DNA of 64,000 bases, from positions 767,333 to 831,332 of the forward strand of contig NZ_LMEZ01000005.1 in NCBI RefSeq assembly GCF_001426545.1, read 5' to 3'. Source of the DNA: Mycobacterium sp. Root135 (lineage in GTDB: Bacteria; Actinomycetota; Actinomycetes; Mycobacteriales; Mycobacteriaceae). Shown one piece after another: positions 58,012 through 64,000 of the stretch. Position numbers and translations under genes: made by a program. The notes under the pieces are model-generated. The model had not been told where the DNA came from, made no database searches, and was given only the letters and a program-made list of their open reading frames with translations. Numbering within the stretch: the first letter of the stretch is position 1; each line of letters begins with the position of its first letter.

Positions 58012-59373
58012 TTAGAGAAGCTCCAAACGTCGGGCCATGTCGGAGGCGAAGACTCCGGCGGGGTCGACCCTGCGGCGGACCTCGATCCATTCGTCGATTC
58101 GCGGATACATGGCGTGGAAGGTCTCCGCGGTGGTCCGCGAGTCCTTGGCGGTGTAGAGGCGGCCGCCGAATTCGAGCACCCGCCTGTCGAGTTCGGTGAC
58201 GAATTCGTTGAGTCCGGCCTTGATGGGGAAGTCGACGCAGACGTTCCAACCCGGAATCGGAAAGCTCAGTGGCGCTTGGTTTCCCGCGCCGAACAGCTTG
58301 AAGACGTTGAGGAACGAGTAGTGCCCCGAGCGCTGGACGTCGACGATGATGCGCTTGAACTCCTCGACGGCTTCGGTTGGCACCACGAACTGATACTGCA
58401 GGAAGCCGGCCGAACCGTAGCCCCGGTTCCACTCGCCGAACATGTCGAGTGGGTGGTAGAACTGCGTCAGGTTTTGCACCTTGCCGCGGTAGGTACCGGA
58501 CTTGCGGTACCAGAGTTCGCCGATCGGGCCGAACGTGTACTTGTTGGCCAACCCGTTCGGGAACACGTCCGGGAACGTAAGCAGTTGCGGCGCATCGAAT
58601 TTCAGCGGGTTCTTCTGCAGCTTGTCGGGCAGCTGGTCAAGCCTCGCCAGCGAGCCGCGCGAGATGGCCGCCCGGCCCAGCTTCGGGGGCGCGCTGATGG
58701 CGTCGAACCAGGCGCTGGAGTACGTGTAGTCGTCCTCGCTGCCGTCGCTGTGGAAGGCGATGGTGTCGTCGAGAGTGGGCGTCACGTCACCGTCGGCGAT
58801 GAAGTAGGCGGTCTCCGTCGGAGTCATCGCGATGGTGGCCCGCAGGATGATGCCCGTCAGGCCGTTGCCGCCGACCGTCGCCCAGAAGAGCGCGGCGTCC
58901 TCGCCGTCCGGGGTGAGGCGACGCACCTGGCCGTCGGCGGTCAGCAGGTCCATCGAGCGGACGTGGTTGCCGAAGCTGCCCGCGCTGTGGTGGTTCTTGC
59001 CGTGGATGTCACAGGCGATCGCGCCGCCGATGGTGACCTGGCGCGTGCCGGGCAGGACCGGTACCCACAGCCCGAGCGGGAGCGCCGCGCGCATCAGTTG
59101 GTCGAGGTTCACCCCGCCGTCCACGTCGACGAGGTGGGTGTCGCGGTCCATCGAGTGGATCTGGTGCAACGCCGACATGTCGACGACCAAGCCGCCGCCG
59201 TTCTGGGCGTTGTCGCCGTAGGAGCGTCCCAGCCCGCGCGCGATGATGCCTCGCCCGTCGGCACTGGTGACGGCTTCGACGATGGTCTCGGCATCTGGCG
59301 TCGACAGCACCCGGGCGACGGTAGGCGCAGTGCGCCCCCAGCCCATCAGCTGCTTGGTGGTCGTTTCGAACAT
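58012..59373 (-). CDS. dprE1: Decaprenylphosphoryl-ribose 2'-oxidase DprE1
   Basis: A 453-residue FAD oxidase (VAO family) that oxidises decaprenyl-phosphoryl-ribose at C2. The FAD-binding parts are [15 protein letters not shown] and [20 protein letters not shown]. The benzothiazinone-reactive cysteine is kept as Cys379 in [10 protein letters not shown] (TGC 58237-58239). ATG at 59373 follows TACCCT by 7 nt, so the gene can be transcribed alone as well as from gtrA. It is periplasm-facing in mycobacteria despite no signal peptide. Confidence 0.97.
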   Translation of the reverse strand: MFETTTKQLMGWGRTAPTVARVLSTPDAETIVEAVTSADGRGIIARGLGRSYGDNAQNGGGLVVDMSALHQIHSMDRDTHLVDVDGGVNLDQLMRAALPLGLWVPVLPGTRQVTIGGAIACDIHGKNHHSAGSFGNHVRSMDLLTADGQVRRLTPDGEDAALFWATVGGNGLTGIILRATIAMTPTETAYFIADGDVTPTLDDTIAFHSDGSEDDYTYSSAWFDAISAPPKLGRAAISRGSLARLDQLPDKLQKNPLKFDAPQLLTFPDVFPNGLANKYTFGPIGELWYRKSGTYRGKVQNLTQFYHPLDMFGEWNRGYGSAGFLQYQFVVPTEAVEEFKRIIVDVQRSGHYSFLNVFKLFGAGNQAPLSFPIPGWNVCVDFPIKAGLNEFVTELDRRVLEFGGRLYTAKDSRTTAETFHAMYPRIDEWIEVRRRVDPAGVFASDMARRLELL

Positions 59374-59380
59374 CGTGACG

Positions 59381-59386
59381 AGGGTA
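59381..59386 (-). promoter_or_regulatory. Putative -10 (TACCCT) of dprE1
   Basis: TACCCT ends 7 nt before the dprE1 ATG, in the 19-bp gap after gtrA. A leaderless internal promoter for the arabinan operon is predicted. Confidence 0.45.
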
Positions 59387-59392
59387 CCGCTC

Positions 59393-59803
59393 TCACTTCA
59401 GCTTGAAGATAACCGCGCGCTGCACCACGAAGTTGATCACCGTCGCGGTGCCCTGCGCGACGACGAACGCCAGCGGCACGCCCCACCACTGGTTGGCCCA
59501 CACCGTGTACAGGACGTGGTTGATGCCGACCTGAACGGCGAATGTGACGGCGTACAGCGCGACGACCGCGATGAAACGGGCTCGGCTGGGCGGCGCCTGG
59601 AACGTCCACCTGCGGTTGATCAGGTAGGCGGTGGTGGTGCCTGCGATGAAGCTGAGCACCTTTGCCAGGTCGCGTTGCAGTCCCAGCGCGTGCAATCCCA
59701 CGTAGAGCCCGTAGTCGACGACGGCCGACAGCCCGCCGGTGACGACGAAGCGCCAGGCCTGGGTCGCCAGGGACAGATTCGGCGACATCGGGGGCTCGGC
59801 CAC
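59393..59803 (-). CDS. GtrA-family membrane protein (Rv3789 type)
   Basis: A 136-residue protein with four membrane helices and the GtrA signature ([34 protein letters not shown]). It equals M. tuberculosis Rv3789, variously proposed to flip decaprenyl-phosphoryl-arabinose or to act as an anchor for AftA. The sequence does not decide between them. GTG at 59803 is preceded by TAAGCT at 6 nt. It heads the arabinan operon, directly before dprE1. Confidence 0.92.
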   Translation of the reverse strand: MAEPPMSPNLSLATQAWRFVVTGGLSAVVDYGLYVGLHALGLQRDLAKVLSFIAGTTTAYLINRRWTFQAPPSRARFIAVVALYAVTFAVQVGINHVLYTVWANQWWGVPLAFVVAQGTATVINFVVQRAVIFKLK

Positions 59804-59809
59804 GGGGGC

Positions 59810-59815
59810 AGCTTA
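59810..59815 (-). promoter_or_regulatory. Putative -10 (TAAGCT) of gtrA, shared with upstream stop codon
   Basis: TAAGCT lies 6 nt before the gtrA GTG. Its first three bases are the TAA stop of the upstream permease gene. A leaderless gtrA mRNA is predicted. Confidence 0.4.
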
Positions 59816-61081
59816 GTCAGCGCGGCTGCGAGTGGTGACCGCGGCAACGGCGCCTGAGATCGCGACCAGCGCGGCCGCGATTACGACCGGTATGAGCGCT
59901 CCAATCGAGAACTGGGCGTCCACCAGCGGGAGCAGGACGATCGCCACCAGTACGACGGGCATGACGATGCGTAGCCACCAGGTCACCACGCTGTCCCCTG
60001 GGATGCGGGCGAATGCTGTGAGCACGATGGCGTAGAGGGTGACGAGCAACAGCCCGCCGACGTAGCCGAATTGCACGCGGAGTTGGGTGACGGCAACGGT
60101 CAGTATCACCATCGCCGCCAGCACGCCGGCGTAGACGGTTTCAGGTGAGAACGCGGTGCCCAGCCGGCCGACGATCTGGATGATGCCCCAGAGCAGGGCC
60201 AGCATGCCTGCCACGACGATCATCGTCGACGCGGCGGTGATCAGATTCGTGCCCGTCGACCCGTACAACTGCTCGGCGATCAGCGAGGTGTCGCCACGAT
60301 CGAAGGGGCCAAGACCGTTGGCACCCAGCTGGCCGGCCCACGACACGATGGCTGCGCACACCGCGACGATCCCGAGTGCCAGCCCCATGGACCAACCCGA
60401 CGAGGTGCCCCGCCGGCGGCGGGTGGTGATGACCTCGAAACCGGCGATCCCGACGGCGAGTACGACCAGCGCAGTGGCGGCGTCAACGCCCGTGGTCGGG
60501 GGTGCCGCGTTGTGGGGCTCGTCCGGGGCGCCGCCCGACAGGATGGTCGCAACGATGGCCAGCCCGAGATAGAAGTGGATGAGCAGTCCGCCCGCCGCGA
60601 GGGCAGTGGCGAGCCCGATGGTCACCCGCTCGGGCAGGGCGAACACCAGAACCCCGGCGATGACGAGTGCCGTCACCGCGTACAGCGACCACAGCGAGTT
60701 GCTGAACACCAGCTCGCCGAACGGATCGCTCGGCGCCTCGACCGGCAGCCACACCAGGGCGATCCCCTGTGCGGAGGTGACGACCAGTGCCGAGTACGCC
60801 AGGATCTGCACTCCACCGGCCAATGCCGCAGCCCGGCGGCCGAGTGTCGAGCCGACCAGACCTGCCGTGGACACGGCGGCGGGCGCATGTCTGCGCAGGC
60901 GGACCAGGGCGTAGATCACCGGGGCGAAGAGCACGGCCCCAAGCAACCCCCCGAGGCCGCCCGAGGCACCCGTCAAGGCGACGGCGGCGACGCACAAGCC
61001 CGTGGCCTGCCAGCCGGCGAGGCTCGGGGTCGGGGCTGATTCGTCGAGGGCGAGGGAGTCCGTCAGCTGCTTCTTGGGCAC
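59813..61081 (-). CDS. APC-superfamily-like permease
   Basis: A 422-residue polytopic membrane protein with about 11-12 helices. The N-terminus KKQLTDSLALDESAPTPSLAGWQATG followed by LTGASGGLGGLLGA resembles the first helices of amino-acid permeases of the APC superfamily. No solute can be named. GTG at 61081 is preferred; the open frame extends to 61357, but that part is Arg/Ser/Thr/Pro-rich and out of phase with normal protein, hence an antisense shadow. It lies 9 bp before gtrA on the same strand. Confidence 0.65.
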   Translation of the reverse strand: MPKKQLTDSLALDESAPTPSLAGWQATGLCVAAVALTGASGGLGGLLGAVLFAPVIYALVRLRRHAPAAVSTAGLVGSTLGRRAAALAGGVQILAYSALVVTSAQGIALVWLPVEAPSDPFGELVFSNSLWSLYAVTALVIAGVLVFALPERVTIGLATALAAGGLLIHFYLGLAIVATILSGGAPDEPHNAAPPTTGVDAATALVVLAVGIAGFEVITTRRRRGTSSGWSMGLALGIVAVCAAIVSWAGQLGANGLGPFDRGDTSLIAEQLYGSTGTNLITAASTMIVVAGMLALLWGIIQIVGRLGTAFSPETVYAGVLAAMVILTVAVTQLRVQFGYVGGLLLVTLYAIVLTAFARIPGDSVVTWWLRIVMPVVLVAIVLLPLVDAQFSIGALIPVVIAAALVAISGAVAAVTTRSRAD

Positions 61082-61139
61082 GTGAGCCGATTTTGCCAGC
61101 AACCGAAGGCCCCTGCGCGCACCAATTTCTTGGCTACTT

Positions 61140-62168
61140 CTAGGCCGGGTTGGCATCCTCGGTGTCGCTCGGGTCGGGCCCGGCGGCCGGCTCATCCGCT
61201 TCCGGCTCCGCCTTCGGTGTCGGGTCAACTGTCGGCGCCGGGGCGTCGTTCCCGGGCTTCTCGTCCTTCTGGTGCTTGACCTCGTGGGTGGCGTCGGACG
61301 CCTGCACGTTTCGGCGCGGCTTCTTCGGCTCGTCCTCGGACTTGCTATCTTTCGCAACGGTATTCGTGACGGCCAAGGGTGTCGGTTGGACGTCGTTGCG
61401 CGAGTACCCGGCGTCCACCATCGGCTTCAGGACGGCCTCGAGACCGTTGACGTTGATGCCGAGGTTCCGCAGCGGCTGCAACATGGGGAGGTGGGCGGTC
61501 GGGATCAGCACGTCGGTCACCTTGCCGCCCGCGCCGTTGACCGTCGTCGTGACGTTCTCCTCGGGGAGGTTGGCGGGTAGCTTGCCGTAATACGGGTGCA
61601 CGTAGATGATTCCGGCCGCCGCGTTGGCAATCGCAAGGACGTTGAACCGGTCGGGTAGATCGGCGAAGCCGTCGTATTCGCGGGTGAAGTAGACGGTGTC
61701 GTACGGGGTGTCTTCGGTCCGGTAGCCCGTCTGAGCCAACGCACCGTGACCGGGACGCGTCGGGTCGCCGATGGCGACGAACGTCAGGGTGCCGGGGGCC
61801 GGCCGCTGATCGTCGGGCAGCGCCATCAGGCGACGTTTGGCCTCGGAGACGGCGATGGCTCCCTGGCTCATGCCAAGGGCGCGCTTCTCCCCTGGGGTCG
61901 ACTGAATAAGTGCGACAAGGCGATCCGCCCCAATGGCGACGGACTTGTCCATGTCGACGACGGTCGCCGGGAACGGCACCGGGACGGCGGGGCCGTCGTC
62001 GTACTTGCCGCCGAGGACGCCGGACAGGCCGACGGGCGGGATGGGTTGACCGCTGTCGATCAACTGTGCCGTTCCCCCGAGGGTGAACGTGGTGGGTGCC
62101 GCGATCGCGACACCTGGGACGGCGACGATCGCCGCCACCGCAACGGAACTGACCAACTGTCGTAGCAT
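61140..62168 (-). CDS. Secreted PE-PPE-domain serine esterase
   Basis: A 342-residue exported protein. The signal peptide (MLRQLVSSVAVAAIVAVPG) is cut near AIA before APTTFTLGG. The alpha/beta-hydrolase domain named PE-PPE follows, with nucleophile Ser in ALGMSQGAIA (GxSxG). There is no PE or PPE region. The last 75 residues are charged and Pro-rich (KSEDEPKKPRR to the end), perhaps wall-facing. AAGAAGG precedes the ATG at 62168. The domain is related to cutinases; a lipid or ester substrate is likely. It is divergent from the AraC gene. Confidence 0.85.
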   Translation of the reverse strand: MLRQLVSSVAVAAIVAVPGVAIAAPTTFTLGGTAQLIDSGQPIPPVGLSGVLGGKYDDGPAVPVPFPATVVDMDKSVAIGADRLVALIQSTPGEKRALGMSQGAIAVSEAKRRLMALPDDQRPAPGTLTFVAIGDPTRPGHGALAQTGYRTEDTPYDTVYFTREYDGFADLPDRFNVLAIANAAAGIIYVHPYYGKLPANLPEENVTTTVNGAGGKVTDVLIPTAHLPMLQPLRNLGINVNGLEAVLKPMVDAGYSRNDVQPTPLAVTNTVAKDSKSEDEPKKPRRNVQASDATHEVKHQKDEKPGNDAPAPTVDPTPKAEPEADEPAAGPDPSDTEDANPA

Positions 62169-62337
62169 GACGACTGCCCTTCTTTGCGAACCGCAGGTGA
62201 TGGGTAGGCGGAAGCGGATGACTGTTTGGCGACGGAAGTCCGCTTCCGTTCTCAGGTCAAAGCTAAGAGGATTCGACGCCGGCGAAAATGACCGCAACTA
62301 GCGACGTCAGTGACCGAAATGCGCACGCCTGCGGTGG

Positions 62338-62343
62338 TAATTT
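62338..62343 (+). promoter_or_regulatory. Putative -10 (TAATTT) of the AraC-type gene
   Basis: TAATTT ends 6 nt before GTG at 62350, with no ribosome site. A leaderless transcript is predicted. Confidence 0.4.
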
Positions 62344-62349
62344 CACACT

Positions 62350-63351
62350 GTGGCGGCCCGCACTGTCGCAATCCAGCTCATCCGTGCGGCGATCGCCCCG
62401 GCGTCGGCCCGGGGCCTCGACGTCGATGGCGTTCTGCGCGAAGCGGGAATCCCGGCGGGTTTGATCGGCGAGGACGCCGCCAGGGTGACCGAGGCCCAGG
62501 CCGCGCGCCTGATCCAGGTTCTATGGGTCGTGACCGGTGACGAGATGGTCGGGCTGGGCGCAATGGCCATCCCGCGCGGAACGTTCCGCATGGTCACGTT
62601 GGGCCTGATCCATACCCCCGATCTCCGGACGGCATTGCGGCGTTTGATCGAATTCGTCGGTATCGGAATCGGTTTCGAGGTGACGGAGCTCGCGGGCGAC
62701 GCCAAGACCACCCGGATGGTCATCGCTCCGGGGGCCAGGACCCGGGCCAGTCAGGTCGTCGGGGCCATTGGGATCGTGGTGGGCCACCGGTTCGCCAGCT
62801 GGCTTATCGGTCAAGCGATCCCGTTGACGTCTGTTGAACTACCAGAACCCCCGCCGCCCCACGCGGACTACCCGCCGATCTTCGGCGTCGTCCCGAACTT
62901 CGACGCACCCGCGGCGGCGTTCACCTTCGACAGCGGATTTCTCAACGCGCCGGTGGTGCGCGACGAGGACGAGTTGACGGAATTCCTGCGAAACCTACCG
63001 GACGCCTTGCTGTTCCGGCAGGACTACCACCCGACCGTGTCCAGTCGCGTGCGCAGGATGGTGGAGCGCCGCCACGCCCCCGATCTGCTCACAGTGGAGG
63101 AGATCGCCAAGCCGTTGAACGTCAGCGCCCAGCATCTGCGGCGCTTGCTCCGCGACGAGGGCACGACGTTCCGTGGGATCAAGGAGGACGTCATGAGGGA
63201 CGCGGCGATCGCCGCCCTGGCGAGCGGGCGCGAGTCGACCGAGGAGCTGTCCGATCGGCTCGGATTCTCGGAGCCAAGCGCGTTCCGGCGCGCGTTCCGC
63301 CGGTGGACGGGAAGCCCGCCTGGCGCGTACCGAATTGCCAGGGGTCAGTGA
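62350..63351 (+). CDS. AraC-family transcriptional regulator
   Basis: A 333-residue regulator. The N-terminal half is an arabinose-binding-type domain of the OruR/ArgR-like AraC group (VTEAQAARLIQVLW ... HTPDLRTALRRL). The C-terminal 100 residues hold the two helix-turn-helix units (LTVEEIAKPLNVSAQHLRRLL and SDRLGFSEPSAFRRAFRRW). Ligand and targets are unknown. The divergent secreted esterase is the natural candidate target. Its stop overlaps the opposing MocR gene by 7 bp. Confidence 0.9.
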   Translation: MAARTVAIQLIRAAIAPASARGLDVDGVLREAGIPAGLIGEDAARVTEAQAARLIQVLWVVTGDEMVGLGAMAIPRGTFRMVTLGLIHTPDLRTALRRLIEFVGIGIGFEVTELAGDAKTTRMVIAPGARTRASQVVGAIGIVVGHRFASWLIGQAIPLTSVELPEPPPPHADYPPIFGVVPNFDAPAAAFTFDSGFLNAPVVRDEDELTEFLRNLPDALLFRQDYHPTVSSRVRRMVERRHAPDLLTVEEIAKPLNVSAQHLRRLLRDEGTTFRGIKEDVMRDAAIAALASGRESTEELSDRLGFSEPSAFRRAFRRWTGSPPGAYRIARGQ

Positions 63352-64000
63352 CGGAGGCTGGCCAACACCCCGCAGAGGGCGTCGACTGCCGCGGCGAACG
63401 CACTCTCCGCGGGGGTGCCGAAGCTGATCACCACGCCGTCGGGGGCGGGAACGTCCGGGCTTGCGTCCGGGTGTCGCAGCAGGCTCAGCCCGGAGAGCGC
63501 GATGCCAGCCTCACCCGCTCGCCTGATGACCTCGGGCTCCGTCCCGGCGGGCAGTGTCAGCAGCAGGTGCAGGCCCGCCGACAGGCCGCTGATGCCGACG
63601 TCGAACGGGCGCAATGCCTCGACGAGGCGGTCGCGGCGGTGTCGGTAATTTAGCCGCATTCGTCGAATGTGCTTGTCGTAGCTGCCGTTCGAGATGAAGT
63701 CGGCCATCGTCAGCTGGGTGATGGCGTTGACGTAGAACTGTTGACCGCCCGAGGCGGCCACCACCCGGTCGACCAAGCGGTCGGGCAGCGCCATCCATCC
63801 CAGCCGCAGGGCAGGTGAGAGGCTCTTGCTCGCCGATCCGAGGTAGACGACGCGATCCGGGTCGAGCCCCTGGACGGCCCCGACGGGCTGGCGGTCGTAG
63901 CGGAACTCGCCGTCGTAGTCGTCCTCCAGCAGATAGCCGCCGCTTTGGTCGGCCCACTCGACGACTGCCTTGCGTCGTGCCGGATGCAGCGGGCCGCCGT
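63345..64000 (-). CDS. MocR/PdxR-type regulator, aminotransferase domain (5' part beyond window)
   Basis: The open frame from the right edge gives 218 residues of a fold-type I PLP domain. EDDYDGEFRYDRQPVGAVQG and the PLP lysine in YLGSASKSLSPALRLGW are typical of MocR/PdxR regulators, which fuse a GntR helix-turn-helix to this domain. The N-terminal part lies outside the window, so the DNA-binding domain is assumed. PdxR members control pyridoxal phosphate synthesis; other MocR targets are possible. An internal ATG at 63794 is not the true start. Confidence 0.85.
   Translation of the reverse strand, partial: GGPLHPARRKAVVEWADQSGGYLLEDDYDGEFRYDRQPVGAVQGLDPDRVVYLGSASKSLSPALRLGWMALPDRLVDRVVAASGGQQFYVNAITQLTMADFISNGSYDKHIRRMRLNYRHRRDRLVEALRPFDVGISGLSAGLHLLLTLPAGTEPEVIRRAGEAGIALSGLSLLRHPDASPDVPAPDGVVISFGTPAESAFAAAVDALCGVLASLRH

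Noticed and set aside
57265..59406. 713-residue plus-strand frame opposite dprE2 and dprE1
   Set aside because: Antisense shadow: composition-biased, no domain, no ribosome site, and opposite two conserved enzymes.
59813..61357. 514-residue form of the permease starting at 61357
   Set aside because: The extra 92 residues are mostly Arg, Ser, Thr and Pro and lie opposite the C-terminal coding part of the PE-PPE esterase region in another frame; the membrane protein proper begins at about 61081.

Overview
The window is chromosomal DNA of a mycobacterium, most likely a fast-growing Mycolicibacterium-type species. The DNA is GC-rich. It carries the complete mycolyl-arabinogalactan assembly locus (glf, glfT2, ubiA, aftB, fbpA, pks13, accD4, embB, embA, embC, aftA, dprE2, dprE1) in the conserved mycobacterial order, here reversed relative to M. 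tuberculosis numbering. A nickel superoxide dismutase and a DUF222/HNH gene inside the cell-wall locus argue against the M. tuberculosis complex. I see no tRNA, rRNA, CRISPR array, insertion sequence or prophage, and both window edges cut genes.

Region 1 (1-11.6 kb): housekeeping, stress and iron genes. A divergent sodX/sodN pair encodes NiSOD and its maturation peptidase. Then come a 51-residue membrane protein, a rhodanese, DUF4328, glpQ1, the ferritin bfrB, an LCP ligase, and a CPBP plus DUF2470 pair. pheA and a histidine phosphatase follow, then a small Cys-rich protein, a zincin metallopeptidase and a septum-formation-type membrane protein. IdeR-like iron boxes lie upstream of bfrB, placed as for activation, and over the promoter of the DUF2470 gene, placed as for repression.

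Region 2 (11.7-22.3 kb): serS leads a translationally coupled run (serS, DUF5718-like, MOSC, SDR). Facing it are a metallo-beta-lactamase/Rieske fusion with a small partner, and an APH-like kinase. Two tandem PlsC-type acyltransferases, a HAD phosphatase and a secreted amidase with LGFP-like repeats follow.

Region 3 (22.4-43 kb): erp (minus) diverges from a long plus-strand cell-wall module. Glf makes UDP-Galf and GlfT2 polymerises galactan. The PAP2 phosphatase and UbiA work in decaprenyl-phosphoryl-ribose synthesis, which feeds arabinose donor production, and AftB caps arabinan. FbpA and MPT51 belong to the mycolyltransferase family. A lipoprotein, the Rv3802c-type cutinase, FadD32, Pks13 and AccD4 complete the set; the last three carry out mycolic acid condensation.

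Region 4 (43-64 kb): an SOS-type DUF222/HNH gene and a metallo-beta-lactamase-fold gene separate accD4 from the minus-strand arabinan operon gtrA-dprE1-dprE2-aftA-embC-embA-embB. Upstream lie an APC-like permease, a secreted PE-PPE-domain esterase, an AraC regulator and a truncated MocR/PdxR regulator.

Most of the content is known mycobacterial biology. The most notable signals are regulatory. At least fifteen genes have a TANNNT hexamer 6-8 nt before the start codon, as expected for leaderless transcripts. The sodX/sodN -10 elements share one TpA step, and a LexA-type box lies directly over the start codon of the DUF222 gene.
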